From NCBI RefSeq assembly GCF_003326675.1, contig NZ_JPWF01000006.1, positions 186,001 to 250,000 of the forward strand: a DNA stretch of 64,000 nt. Direction: 5' to 3'. The stretch is from Thalassospira profundimaris. GTDB lineage: Bacteria; Pseudomonadota; Alphaproteobacteria; Rhodospirillales; Thalassospiraceae. Below, in pieces: positions 19,719 through 29,614 of this stretch. The notes below the pieces were generated by a model. The model ran no database searches and was not told the DNA's origin. It saw nothing but the letters and a program-made list of their open reading frames with translations. Made by a program: the position numbers and the translations under genes. Each line of letters opens with the position of its first letter. Position 1 is the stretch's first letter.

Positions 19719-21662
19719 ATGAATATGGGAAAAAATCTCGCACTGTGGGTTATCATTGCCATCCTTTTGGTGGCCTTGTTTAACCTGTTTCAGTCGCCCT
19801 CCGGACGGTCCGGTCAGTCGTCGCTGGCATTTTCGGACTTCCTTGCCGAAGTTGATACCGGCCAGATTTCGGAAGTCACGATCCAGGGCAACACTCTGAT
19901 TGCAGAAACGCGCGACGGTCGCTCTGTTAATGTTTACACCCCGGATTACCCGAACCTTGTCGAAAAACTGAACGACAAAGGTGTCCGCATCATCGCGCAG
20001 CCGGAAGAAAGCCTTTCGCCGCTGATGAGTGCACTGATCAGCTGGTTCCCGATGCTGCTGATCATTGGTGTCTGGATTTTCTTCATGCGCCAGATGCAGG
20101 GCGGCGGTGGCAAAGCCATGGGCTTTGGCAAGTCAAAGGCCAAAATGCTGACCGAGAAATCCGGTCGCGTTACCTTTGAAGACGTTGCTGGCATCGAGGA
20201 AGCAAAGGGTGAACTTGAAGAAGTCGTCGACTTCCTTCGTGATCCCCAGAAATTCCAGCGTCTTGGCGGTAAAATCCCCAAAGGGATGCTGCTTGTTGGT
20301 CCTCCGGGTACGGGTAAAACGCTTCTGGCACGTGCAATTGCCGGCGAAGCAAACGTTCCGTTCTTCACCATTTCGGGTTCCGACTTTGTCGAGATGTTCG
20401 TTGGTGTCGGTGCGTCGCGTGTCCGTGACATGTTCGAACAGGGCAAGAAAAACGCACCTTGCATCATCTTCATCGATGAGATCGACGCTGTTGGCCGCCA
20501 TCGTGGTGCCGGTCTTGGCGGCGGTAACGATGAACGCGAACAGACCCTTAACCAGCTCCTTGTCGAGATGGATGGTTTCGAAGCCAACGAAGGCGTGATC
20601 CTGGTTGCTGCAACCAACCGTCCGGACGTTCTGGACCCTGCATTGCTGCGTCCGGGTCGTTTCGACCGCCAGATTGTTGTCCCGAACCCCGATCTTGAAG
20701 GCCGCGAACATATTCTTGGTGTTCATGCCCGCAAGGTTCCGCTGGGTCCGGATGTTGATCTGCGCACGGTTGCACGTGGTACACCGGGCTTCTCCGGTGC
20801 TGATCTGGCGAACCTTGTCAACGAAGCAGCCCTTCTTGCTGCCCGTCTTGGCAAGCGCGTTGTCACCATGGCCGATTTCGAAAACGCCAAGGATAAAGTC
20901 ATGATGGGTGCGGAACGCCGTTCCATGATCATGACCGATGACGAGAAAAAGCTGACGGCCTATCACGAAGGTGGCCACGCATTGGTTGCCCTTCATACCC
21001 CGGCATCCGATCCGATCCACAAGGCAACCATCATCCCGCGCGGTCGCGCACTGGGTATGGTGATGCGCCTGCCGGAACGTGATCAGGTTTCCAAGTCCTA
21101 TGAACAGCTGATTTCCGACCTTGCGGTTGCGATGGGTGGCCGTGTTGCCGAGGAAATCATCTTTGGCAAGGACAAGGTAACCACCGGTGCTTCTTCGGAC
21201 ATCAATATGGTGACGCAATATGCGCGCAAGATGGTGACCGAATGGGGCTTCTCGGACAAACTGGGTAACGTCAAATACGTTGATAACCAGGAAGAAGTGT
21301 TCCTTGGTCACAGCGTCGCACAGCACAAAAACGTGTCTGAAAAGACCGCCCAGCTGATCGATGATGAAGTACGCCGTTATTCCGACGAAGCATATGAGTT
21401 CGCCAAGCGTGTTCTGACCGAACATATTGACGATCTGCATACGCTGTCGCAGGGCCTTCTGGAATATGAAACCCTGTCGGGTGATGAAATCAACGCGCTG
21501 CTGCGTGGCGAAGAAATCAACCGTCCGGGCCATTCGACTGGCGGCGGCAAGGATGCCGGTGGTGGACGCCGTTCCACCGTGCCGAGCTCCGGCGGTGCCC
21601 GCAAAGACAACCCTGGTGAAGGTGGCGGGGATCTGTCCCCGGAGCCGCAACCGGGAAGCTAA
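19719..21662 (+). CDS. ftsH: ATP-dependent zinc metalloprotease FtsH
   Basis: This 647-residue inner-membrane AAA+ protease degrades misassembled membrane proteins and regulators such as LpxC. TM1 is near residues 5-23 and TM2 near 103-122, bracketing a periplasmic domain. Walker A is [14 protein letters not shown], Walker [16 protein letters not shown], and the second region of homology follows ([23 protein letters not shown]). The zinc site is [12 protein letters not shown] near residue 420. The C-terminus is low-complexity Gly/Ser/Pro. An alternative ATG at 19725 would remove two residues. Confidence 0.98.
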   Translation: MNMGKNLALWVIIAILLVALFNLFQSPSGRSGQSSLAFSDFLAEVDTGQISEVTIQGNTLIAETRDGRSVNVYTPDYPNLVEKLNDKGVRIIAQPEESLSPLMSALISWFPMLLIIGVWIFFMRQMQGGGGKAMGFGKSKAKMLTEKSGRVTFEDVAGIEEAKGELEEVVDFLRDPQKFQRLGGKIPKGMLLVGPPGTGKTLLARAIAGEANVPFFTISGSDFVEMFVGVGASRVRDMFEQGKKNAPCIIFIDEIDAVGRHRGAGLGGGNDEREQTLNQLLVEMDGFEANEGVILVAATNRPDVLDPALLRPGRFDRQIVVPNPDLEGREHILGVHARKVPLGPDVDLRTVARGTPGFSGADLANLVNEAALLAARLGKRVVTMADFENAKDKVMMGAERRSMIMTDDEKKLTAYHEGGHALVALHTPASDPIHKATIIPRGRALGMVMRLPERDQVSKSYEQLISDLAVAMGGRVAEEIIFGKDKVTTGASSDINMVTQYARKMVTEWGFSDKLGNVKYVDNQEEVFLGHSVAQHKNVSEKTAQLIDDEVRRYSDEAYEFAKRVLTEHIDDLHTLSQGLLEYETLSGDEINALLRGEEINRPGHSTGGGKDAGGGRRSTVPSSGGARKDNPGEGGGDLSPEPQPGS

Positions 21663-21674
21663 CGAAAGAGACTG

Positions 21675-22790
21675 ATGGACGAGATCAAACGATCGGTCCT
21701 GCGAAGCCCCGCCGATGTGCGGGGCTTTGCTGATTTTGATGGACCGCTTTACTACGCACCTACGGGTTTCATCGATCATGCTGATGATCCCAATACGCTT
21801 CCGCTGGCTGGTTCCCGCCGCGGTTTTTCCGCACTCGAGATCATCCGTCGCCGTGACGAAGGCGGTGCCGAAAGCATGATCCTGCCGCTCCTAGCCCTAG
21901 AAGGCTGGGTTCAAAACAGCGGGCGTGTGGATGAAATCAACAATGTTCTTGATCGGCTGATGGCCAAACGTCCGGAATATGCCGGGCTTGATATGGCATC
22001 CTGCCATGTGATGGGCATCATCAATGTGACACCTGACAGCTTTTCGGATGGTGGCGACTACAACACCACTTCTGATGCGGTTGCACGCGGGCGCAAGATG
22101 ATTGAAATGGGCGCTTCCATTCTTGATATCGGGGGCGAATCGACCCGTCCCGGTGCAGCCGAAGTTTCCGAGCAGGAAGAAATTGATCGGGTTGTGCCGG
22201 TGATCCGCGAACTGGCGGCCGATGGTCATGTGATTTCAATCGACACCCGTCATGCTTCGGTCATGGAAGCCGCACTTGAAGCCGGTGCAGCCATAATCAA
22301 TGACGTCACCGGCCTTGAAGGTGACGAACGGTCGATGGAAGTTGCTGCTGCGTCGGGCAAGCCGGTGATGCTGATGCATATGCAGGGCGAACCGGGCACC
22401 ATGCAGGCCGATCCGCAATATGATTGCGCGGTTCTGGATGTCTATGACTACTTGCTTGATCGTATCGAAAGCTGCGAACGTGCCGGGATTTCACGGGATC
22501 GCATTTGCATCGATCCGGGTATCGGATTTGGCAAAACGCTGTCTCATAATCTGGAACTTCTGTCGCGTCTGGCGATGTTCCATGGTTTGGGCTGTCCGAT
22601 CCTGCTTGGAACGTCACGCAAATCCTTTATCGGCAAGATTGATCCCAAAGCCGATCCCAAGCAACGGTTGGGCGGATCAATCGCCTCGGCCGTCAATGGT
22701 TGGCGACATGGCGTTCAGATGATCCGTGTCCACGATGTTCAGGAAACGGTTCAGGCACTGGCGGTTTCAAGTTCTACTTCCATAGTATAG
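21675..22790 (+). CDS. folP: Dihydropteroate synthase FolP with N-terminal extension
   Basis: This enzyme joins p-aminobenzoate to dihydropterin pyrophosphate in folate synthesis. The TIM-barrel signatures are HVMGIINVTPDSFSDGGDY near residue 112, LDIGGESTRPGA near 155 and ISIDTRHASVMEAAL near 188, with GIGFGKTLSHNLELLSRL and GTSRKSFIG further on. At 371 residues it is about 90 longer than E. coli FolP. The extra is an N-terminal segment (about 1-108) unlike the barrel, which I do not recognise. It starts 12 bases after ftsH and ends before a terminator. Confidence 0.94.
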   Translation: MDEIKRSVLRSPADVRGFADFDGPLYYAPTGFIDHADDPNTLPLAGSRRGFSALEIIRRRDEGGAESMILPLLALEGWVQNSGRVDEINNVLDRLMAKRPEYAGLDMASCHVMGIINVTPDSFSDGGDYNTTSDAVARGRKMIEMGASILDIGGESTRPGAAEVSEQEEIDRVVPVIRELAADGHVISIDTRHASVMEAALEAGAAIINDVTGLEGDERSMEVAAASGKPVMLMHMQGEPGTMQADPQYDCAVLDVYDYLLDRIESCERAGISRDRICIDPGIGFGKTLSHNLELLSRLAMFHGLGCPILLGTSRKSFIGKIDPKADPKQRLGGSIASAVNGWRHGVQMIRVHDVQETVQALAVSSSTSIV

Positions 22791-22847
22791 CGCGATAGGG
22801 AATTACACTCACTAGCTGTATAGCTTGAGATTCTGAGTGTTTCCATT

Positions 22848-22914
22848 AAAAGGCAAGTACTTCTGTTCTTCGGGAAAATGCGTTCCTGACTGAATGGAAT
22901 TCTTGCCTTTTTTA
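22848..22914 (+). terminator. Terminator of the ftsH-folP unit (long-loop)
   Basis: A perfect 10-bp stem AAAAGGCAAG/CTTGCCTTTT closes a 44-base loop that can hold smaller hairpins and is followed by TTTATAT. It separates folP from the two-component module downstream. Confidence 0.65.
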
Positions 22915-23058
22915 TATCGGGATTCTGGCATTTTCTGACCTTTGAAGGTTCAGACTTGCGAAAAGGTTAATATCGTCACATACCAGATGATGAACGAGTA
23001 CAAGTGGCGCAAAGTCACATCTCTTGGTTGGCGTAAATGCAAACGCGAAGGTCTTTGT

Positions 23059-23847
23059 ATGAACCGAATTGGCGGCCTGACGCGGCCTGATGAAAGCAGC
23101 GTCACATCCGACCGGGATGCCATGACACAATGTGTTTTTGTCGTTGAAGACAACACGGACCTGAACAAGGACCTGTGTGAGTATCTGGAAATGTGCGGTT
23201 TTGACGTCGTTGGATGTGAAACCGGCGCGGCCTTTTATCGTGCTCTTCAAACCAAACAACCAGATGCCGTAATCCTTGATATCATGCTGCCCGATGCTGA
23301 TGGCTATGAACTGGCAAAGCATGTACGCAAGAATATCGACTGCGGCATCATGATGCTGACGTCGCTTTCCGGCATGGATAACCATTTGACCGGTTATAAG
23401 TCCGGTGCGGACGTTTATCTGACCAAAGACAGTCCGCTGTCCGTTATCGAAGCCGCGCTTAAGCCGCTTATGCGTCGTACAGCGCGTACTGATGTTGAAA
23501 GTGATCAGGAACAAATTGCCACCGAAGATGGCTGGGTTCTTGATATGCTGAACTGGACGCTGCGCAATCCGCAAGGCGACGAAGCAAGCCTGACCGCAAC
23601 AGAACGAACAATCGTCAAGTTGCTGATTGAAGCAAATGGTGCCTGGCTGACCCGGCCCGAAATCATTGTGGAACTTGGCAAGGCAGATACTGCGGAAAAT
23701 TGCCGCAACCTTGATACGGCAATCCGGCGGGTACGCCAAAAGATCCTTAAGGAAATTGGTGAAGAACTGCCTGTCAAAACCGCCTATGGCCGCGGCTATG
23801 CCTTTACGTCGCCTGCTGTTGTTCTGGGCACTGCCGACGCATCCTAA
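23059..23847 (+). CDS. OmpR/PhoB-family response regulator
   Basis: This regulator of about 262 residues has a receiver domain (CVFVVEDNTDLN acidic pocket, phosphoacceptor VILDIMLPDADGYEL at about Asp74, conserved Lys in YLTKDSPL). The C-terminal winged helix reads ATERTIVKLLIEANGAWLTR, with KTAYGRGYAF later. I chose ATG 23059 because GAAGG lies seven bases upstream. ATG 23122 would start right at the receiver fold. It is convergent with two sensor kinases and most likely receives phosphate from them. The -TCACA- and A+T-rich sequences upstream may hold its promoter. Targets unknown. Confidence 0.88.
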   Translation: MNRIGGLTRPDESSVTSDRDAMTQCVFVVEDNTDLNKDLCEYLEMCGFDVVGCETGAAFYRALQTKQPDAVILDIMLPDADGYELAKHVRKNIDCGIMMLTSLSGMDNHLTGYKSGADVYLTKDSPLSVIEAALKPLMRRTARTDVESDQEQIATEDGWVLDMLNWTLRNPQGDEASLTATERTIVKLLIEANGAWLTRPEIIVELGKADTAENCRNLDTAIRRVRQKILKEIGEELPVKTAYGRGYAFTSPAVVLGTADAS

Positions 23848-23916
23848 TTAGGTTACGAACGGATCTTGTCCCGAATGCTTTCGCGACAAACTGGCGCGGA
23901 TTTACCTGTCAGATTT

Positions 23917-25917
23917 TCAGTCCTTCTCTACGGTGCTTTCTTCGCAGGGCAGAAGAAGGCAAAGCTCGATACCCGTCATCCCGTGGTCGCGCAATTTAAT
24001 CGATCCGCCATGGGCATCAACAATGCGTTGTGAGATATGCAGGCCAAGGGCACTGCGCATTGACTGGGTTTCGACATCATGCCGGAACAGGGCATTGCCA
24101 ATCAGCCGGATTTCCTCGTCATCAAGTTCGGGGCCCGAACAGGGAATAGCGATCTCGGCAAGCCACTGGCTCTGATGGTGCAGTTTGATCTGAATGGGTT
24201 CTCCGTGGGCGAACCGTCGTGCCGTTTCTATCAGGTTGGTAATGGCAAGCCCGATCAGTGTCGGGTCGATATAGGATTCAAGCGTTTCCGGAACATTGCC
24301 GGTTACAAGGATTTCAGCATCGTCGCGTGATGTGTGGGCGACAAACTCGTCCATGAACGGTTTAAGCTGAACCACTTCACGGGCCAGAGAAAAAGCCTGA
24401 TCGTCCATGCCATCCTTGCTTAGGAATATATCGACCAGACGGGCAAGTTTCTGTGCCTGAAGCTGAATACGTTGCAGGCGGTCCTGCACATCACCGTTAC
24501 TTTCACGTAATCTGAGCATCAACATCTCTGCCGATCTTTGAATAACCGCAAGCGGTGTGCGGAATTCATGCGACAACATCGAAATCAGGTTGCGTTGTTC
24601 CTCGACCAGGGTGGTCGTTTCCTTGGCCTTAAGCGATATCGAGATGCGTTCACGGTCCATGCGCGCCAACCGGAATCCCATCAGAACGCCCATGCCGACG
24701 ATATGGAATAGGGTCGTAAACTGATGAAGCCCAAGACGAAGCGGAGTTATGTCAATCAAACCCGTATGGGAAAGTTGCAGCAGTATGGCGGGACCTGTCG
24801 GGATAACCAGAAAAGTCAGATATGCCCAAAGCTGTAGGTTGCGCAGGTCATCAATCAACAGTCTGAGTAGATAGGCACACATCAGGGCCATGAAAAGAGA
24901 ATGGCTCGGAACAAGGTAGGTTCCGAAAATCGTATAAAGATTGTTGGTCGCACCACCCATGAACACCAAAATCAGTGCGACATAGCCACAGCATATCTTG
25001 AACATCAATGGATGACGTTTACGAACATCAGCAATGTGAAGCCACAAATATGCAGTGGTTGCGTGGGATATGATATTGATGTTGCCAAGTAAAAAGTCAT
25101 TAAGCCAAGGCGTCTCGGGCTTGATGTCACTCAGGACGACCCCGTTCACAATTGCAATAACGCTACCTACGCTGATCACCCAGACGCCATACAGAACGAC
25201 GATCCTGTCATGTGCGATGGAACCAAGTGTCAGATAGGCAAGGCCAAGCGTTATAATCAGCCCGAAGAACACGTTGGTCGCGACATTCCGGAAAGTAAGG
25301 GACGTGATCAAATCGGTTGGTGGCCAGAATTTCACCTGTATAAAGCTGGTGCTATTGCTTTGTACCCGGATATACATCCGGTAATTCCCGGCTTCCAGGG
25401 ATGGCAAATCCGTCACATGGGTTGTGCCGGCAAACGGCCGCTGGCTGGCCGGGACGTGATCCCCAAGATGGGATTGCCAGATGGGTTTTCTGGTCCCGTC
25501 GGCGAAAATCGCAACATCAATGAAGTTCAGATAAGTCGGATTAAACTCGACAAGCGGATGCGTGGTCAGCTTGTCAAAAACAGTCATGTCCAGCCGATAC
25601 CAGATCACATCGCGGCTATAGCCAAAGGACGGGATCGCCTTGTCTTTGATAAACGCATCACCCGGAAGGTTGGCGATATCATCAAAGGTCAAACCATGTG
25701 ATCTGTCTACAAACCATCTCAGGTGCTGTGTGACATCAATCGGGGCAGGAAGAAAACTTGAAAGTTCCAGTATTTTGGGAACCTGCGTTGTCTCTTCATC
25801 GGCCTGTGCAGGCGGGCACAGCACACTTGCAATGAATGCGATTAGCAACGCTGTGATCATCGCAACCTGTGTGCGGAATGATGACATTCTCGGGAATGAA
25901 ACAGATTGCCCAATCAT
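23917..25917 (-). CDS. 7TM sensor histidine kinase with degraded catalytic domain
   Basis: This 666-residue inner-membrane sensor has a signal peptide (1-40) and a periplasmic 7TMR-DISM extracellular sandwich (about 60-200). Seven TM helices follow (about 205-420), then a HisKA domain with intact LSHEFRTPLAVIQ (His450) and an HATPase-like domain. The ATP-binding motifs are eroded. The N box reads NLIETARRF, with Thr565 where Asn is needed. The DxGxG motif is replaced by IPCSGPELDD, and G2 is only ALGLHI. It probably cannot autophosphorylate and may act as phosphatase, phosphoacceptor or heterodimer partner. Its start overlaps the stop of the upstream paralogue by four bases. Confidence 0.88.
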   Translation of the reverse strand: MIGQSVSFPRMSSFRTQVAMITALLIAFIASVLCPPAQADEETTQVPKILELSSFLPAPIDVTQHLRWFVDRSHGLTFDDIANLPGDAFIKDKAIPSFGYSRDVIWYRLDMTVFDKLTTHPLVEFNPTYLNFIDVAIFADGTRKPIWQSHLGDHVPASQRPFAGTTHVTDLPSLEAGNYRMYIRVQSNSTSFIQVKFWPPTDLITSLTFRNVATNVFFGLIITLGLAYLTLGSIAHDRIVVLYGVWVISVGSVIAIVNGVVLSDIKPETPWLNDFLLGNINIISHATTAYLWLHIADVRKRHPLMFKICCGYVALILVFMGGATNNLYTIFGTYLVPSHSLFMALMCAYLLRLLIDDLRNLQLWAYLTFLVIPTGPAILLQLSHTGLIDITPLRLGLHQFTTLFHIVGMGVLMGFRLARMDRERISISLKAKETTTLVEEQRNLISMLSHEFRTPLAVIQRSAEMLMLRLRESNGDVQDRLQRIQLQAQKLARLVDIFLSKDGMDDQAFSLAREVVQLKPFMDEFVAHTSRDDAEILVTGNVPETLESYIDPTLIGLAITNLIETARRFAHGEPIQIKLHHQSQWLAEIAIPCSGPELDDEEIRLIGNALFRHDVETQSMRSALGLHISQRIVDAHGGSIKLRDHGMTGIELCLLLPCEESTVEKD

Positions 25918-27956
25918 GGTTCATTCCTTTTGCCCGGGGTTGGACGCACGTGTCCCGGAATGCTCATTTTCTGTTGGCTGTTTCCAAGAATGGTTGCTTC
26001 CTGATTGTAAGGCAGTTTAAGCAGGATCGTCGTACCGCCATGTTCGCCGACACTGACGGACATGGTGCCGTTATGGGCTTCAATGATCCGGCTCGTGATA
26101 TGCAGGCCCAGTCCGACGCCCTGCGTTACCGACGAATCCTTACCGCGATAAAAGGCGTTCTGAACCTTGCCAAGTTCGTCTGCGGGAATGCCTGGCCCTT
26201 CGTCAACCACGCGAATATAGACATATCCGTTTGCCGATCGTGTCGAAGCGATCCAAACCGGCGCACCCCGGGCATATTTGCGGGCATTTTCGATCAGGTT
26301 AATGATCGCGCGTTCCAAAAGAATACGGTCAATATCGACAATCGCGAAATCCGCACCGATCAGGCTGACATTCTGTTCCTGGACTTCATGGGAACGCCGG
26401 GCCACCAAATCTGTCAGGAACTGATCAATGGCGACATGTTCGCGTGATGTCGAAAAGGTCGCGCTATCGAGCGTATCTTTGGTCAAAAAGGCATCGACAA
26501 GGGCTGAAAGCTGCCCGGCATTGCGCCGTATCGTCACCAGCCGACTTTTGATGGTTTCGTCTTCCTTGCGCATATGCAATCCCAGAATTTCAGCAGATCG
26601 CTGGATAATGGCAAGCGGAGTGCGAAATTCATGGGAAAGCATGGTGATGAAGGTGCGCTGTTCACCTGCAAGCTGGGTGGCGCGCTGACTGCTTTGATAG
26701 GCATCGGCCCGTTTGTGCGCCAGTCGATACAAACGAACCGCCATCGCAATAGCCACCATGCCAAGATGGATGGTCGAGCTTGCCTTATAGATATTTGCGG
26801 TAAAGGCATTGATGGGGGCGACGCCGATCAAGGTCAAAAGATGGATCGATGCCGCGATGGTCGGAACGCCCAGTGCCACCAGATAAAAGACGTACATCAG
26901 GATGCCGTTATCCCGGTATCCTTGGACAATCAGATATCCCAGCAGCACAAAGAACAGGCACACCTGGGGGATAAAGAAGATCCGGGCAAAGTAGATGTAA
27001 TAGTCCGTTACCGATGTCAGCATCCCCATGATCAGAAGGGCCGCAATACCGATCATAATTCGGAACAGGATCGGATTATGCTTATCAAGACGGACGATAT
27101 AGGCCCACATGATGCAAGATGAACCGATCAGCAGTGCGGTTCCGGTACCGGTAATGAAATCCGATGCCAGCAGCCACACGCCCTTAAGCAACAATTGGGC
27201 ATATCCGGTGGTGCTGAAATTCAGCAGGAACAACGCAAAGATATAAACCGAATACCAGATGACAGGCGGGTCACGCGACAACAGGCCAAAAGTCAGATAA
27301 AGCCCGAAAGCAACAATCAAAATACCCAGATAACTGCCATTGCGATAACTTTCGCTGCCGGTCTCGGCGATGAATGTTTTCTCGGTTTGCAGTTCGGCTT
27401 CGAATACGTGGGAACTTGTGGTAACCACCCGAATGATCAGCCAGTAATGACCAAAATCCAGGTCCGGCCACAGGCTGACATGTTTCAGATTGGCCATCCG
27501 TCCGGGAAGTTGCGGGATGCGATCACCCACCCGGTCTTCCCATACGACATTCCCGGTTTCCTGTGAAATGATGGTCAGGGCAATATCATTCAGATATGCC
27601 GCCCCCATTTCGATAAAGGCGGAGCTGCCCGGATTGTCAAAGCGGCTTTCGACCGTAAAGGGCGCGCGCAACCAAACAGCACGGGAAGTATATCCGGGGC
27701 CGGGGCGGCCATAAACCGGTTCGAATTCGCCAGAAGGAATATTGACAAGATCAGCAGGGATCGTGATTTCCCGGTCGGTCGTCAGACGTTCAAGAAACTG
27801 ATTAAGGGCGATATCGTTGATCGGGCCATCACGGCCGACGACAAAATGTTGCTGACCCTCATGGGCATGGGAGGGCTGCGAAAAAACAGCAAAAAGACCG
27901 CTGGCAATGATTGCCCACAATGCAATCAACATCATGTTCAAGCGGAAAACGCGCAA
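25914..27956 (-). CDS. 7TM sensor histidine kinase (7TMR-DISM type), intact
   Basis: This 680-residue sensor has the same architecture as its neighbour: signal peptide (1-31), periplasmic DISM domain to about 200, seven TM helices at about 205-412, HisKA with MLSHEFRTPLAII (His442), and an HATPase with all boxes intact (NLIENARKY, VVDEGPGIP, GVGLGLHI). DISM domains are thought to bind carbohydrates or related small molecules. The kinase is likely active and coupled translationally to the degenerate paralogue. Together with the convergent OmpR-type regulator it forms a three-gene signalling module. The stimulus cannot be deduced. Confidence 0.92.
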   Translation of the reverse strand: MRVFRLNMMLIALWAIIASGLFAVFSQPSHAHEGQQHFVVGRDGPINDIALNQFLERLTTDREITIPADLVNIPSGEFEPVYGRPGPGYTSRAVWLRAPFTVESRFDNPGSSAFIEMGAAYLNDIALTIISQETGNVVWEDRVGDRIPQLPGRMANLKHVSLWPDLDFGHYWLIIRVVTTSSHVFEAELQTEKTFIAETGSESYRNGSYLGILIVAFGLYLTFGLLSRDPPVIWYSVYIFALFLLNFSTTGYAQLLLKGVWLLASDFITGTGTALLIGSSCIMWAYIVRLDKHNPILFRIMIGIAALLIMGMLTSVTDYYIYFARIFFIPQVCLFFVLLGYLIVQGYRDNGILMYVFYLVALGVPTIAASIHLLTLIGVAPINAFTANIYKASSTIHLGMVAIAMAVRLYRLAHKRADAYQSSQRATQLAGEQRTFITMLSHEFRTPLAIIQRSAEILGLHMRKEDETIKSRLVTIRRNAGQLSALVDAFLTKDTLDSATFSTSREHVAIDQFLTDLVARRSHEVQEQNVSLIGADFAIVDIDRILLERAIINLIENARKYARGAPVWIASTRSANGYVYIRVVDEGPGIPADELGKVQNAFYRGKDSSVTQGVGLGLHITSRIIEAHNGTMSVSVGEHGGTTILLKLPYNQEATILGNSQQKMSIPGHVRPTPGKRNEP

Positions 27957-28202
27957 AATGCCCCCGGCTCCAAGCCTTTAAAATTAATAGGTTCTGTCAC
28001 CTGCTTTTTGATAGCCGGTTTTTCAAAGCAGGTCATTGCTTTTATCAGAAGCCGGGCATGTATTCCCGTTAACGGATTGGTGGGGGAAATTGGCTAAAAT
28101 GTTGCACTTGTCTGTGGCATTGAACGGCCACTTTGATATAACCGGCAATCAGAATTTATAGAACAGGCATGACTGCCCGTTGCATAAGCAGAGAAAAGAA
28201 GC

Positions 28203-29552
28203 ATGAGCCGCAAATATTTTGGTACCGATGGAATTCGTGGAACCGCCAATACCGCCCCGATGACGGCCGATGTGGCGCTTAAGGTCGGGATGGCAGCGGG
28301 ACATTATTTCACGCGCGGCAACCATCGCCACAAGGTCGTCATTGGCAAGGATACCCGTTTGTCGGGCTATATGCTTGAACCGGCACTGGTGGCCGGTTTT
28401 ACCTCGATGGGGATGGATGTGATGCTGGTCGGTCCGATGCCGACGCCTGCCGTTGCCATGCTGACCAAATCCATGCGTGCCGATATTGGCGTGATGATCT
28501 CTGCGTCGCACAATCCGTTTCAGGATAACGGGATCAAACTGTTTGGTCCGGACGGTTTCAAACTGTCGGACGAGGTCGAACTTGAAATCGAAGAACTGAT
28601 GGAAAGCGACCTTTCAAGCAAACTGGTTCCGGCCAATTCGCTTGGTCGGGCCAAGCGCATCGATGATGCCCCGGGCCGCTATATCGAAGCCGTGAAATCT
28701 TCGTTGCCGGGCACAGTTTCGCTTGAAGGTATGCGCATCGTCCTTGATTGCGCCAATGGTGCCGGTTACTCGGTCGCGCCCAAGGTTCTGCGCGAACTGG
28801 GGGCCGAGGTCATTGAAATCGGCACAAGCCCGAATGGCCTGAACATCAACGACAAATGCGGATCGACCTATACCAAGACCATGTGTGACCGTGTTCTGGC
28901 CGAAAAGGCCGATGTCGGGATTGCGCTTGATGGCGATGCTGACCGCGTTCAGATGTGCGATGAAAAAGGCCAGTTGATTGATGGTGATCAGTTGATGGGC
29001 CTTGTCACTACCCATTGGAAACGTACCGGTCAGTTGCGTGGCAATGCGCTGGTGGCAACCGTGATGTCGAACCTTGGTCTTGAACGTTATCTCGAAAGCA
29101 ACGATGTCCGCCTGATCCGCACCAAGGTCGGTGACCGTTATGTTGTCGAACAGATGCGGGCCCTTGATTGCAATGTTGGTGGCGAACAGTCCGGCCATAT
29201 TGTCCTGTCTGACTTCGCATCGACCGGGGACGGCCTGCTTGCCGGTCTTCAGGTTCTTGCTGTTCTTGCCAGCCGCGAAGGCCGTGTCTCGGAAATGAGC
29301 CGCGTGTTCGAACCGCTGCCGCAGATTCTTAAAAATGTGCGCTATCCGGCTGGGTCCGACCCGCTGTCCGACAGCAGTGTGATCGAAGCCATTTCGTCGG
29401 CGGAAAAGGCCTTTGATGGCGATGGCCGTGTCCTGATCCGTAAATCCGGGACCGAACCGCTGATCCGTGTCATGGCCGAGGGCGACGATGCGCTTAAGGT
29501 CGAACAGATCGTTGACGGGATCGTTGCGCAAATCACTGCGGTGGCGGGTTAA
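28203..29552 (+). CDS. glmM: Phosphoglucosamine mutase GlmM
   Basis: This 449-residue enzyme interconverts glucosamine-6-phosphate and glucosamine-1-phosphate for UDP-GlcNAc, peptidoglycan and LPS synthesis. The start is [16 protein letters not shown]. The active-site phosphoserine loop is [16 protein letters not shown] (Ser near 102), the metal-binding loop is [10 protein letters not shown] near 242, and the substrate/phosphate loop is [15 protein letters not shown] near 415. It usually follows folP directly; here a signalling module separates them and a divergent promoter region lies upstream. Confidence 0.97.
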   Translation: MSRKYFGTDGIRGTANTAPMTADVALKVGMAAGHYFTRGNHRHKVVIGKDTRLSGYMLEPALVAGFTSMGMDVMLVGPMPTPAVAMLTKSMRADIGVMISASHNPFQDNGIKLFGPDGFKLSDEVELEIEELMESDLSSKLVPANSLGRAKRIDDAPGRYIEAVKSSLPGTVSLEGMRIVLDCANGAGYSVAPKVLRELGAEVIEIGTSPNGLNINDKCGSTYTKTMCDRVLAEKADVGIALDGDADRVQMCDEKGQLIDGDQLMGLVTTHWKRTGQLRGNALVATVMSNLGLERYLESNDVRLIRTKVGDRYVVEQMRALDCNVGGEQSGHIVLSDFASTGDGLLAGLQVLAVLASREGRVSEMSRVFEPLPQILKNVRYPAGSDPLSDSSVIEAISSAEKAFDGDGRVLIRKSGTEPLIRVMAEGDDALKVEQIVDGIVAQITAVAG

Positions 29553-29614
29553 TTCCCGCTATCTGGTCATTTCGTCGCCATAACAACATCTTGCACGCAT
29601 AAAGGAAGTCGATC

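Noticed and set aside
20133-21779. Long open frame on the minus strand opposite ftsH (about 548 codons)
   Set aside because: Antisense shadow produced by codon bias in ftsH; composition is His/Arg-rich and not protein-like.
29553-29614. TPP riboswitch before thiD
   Set aside because: The gap is only 62 bases and lacks the CTGAGA core of the thi box.
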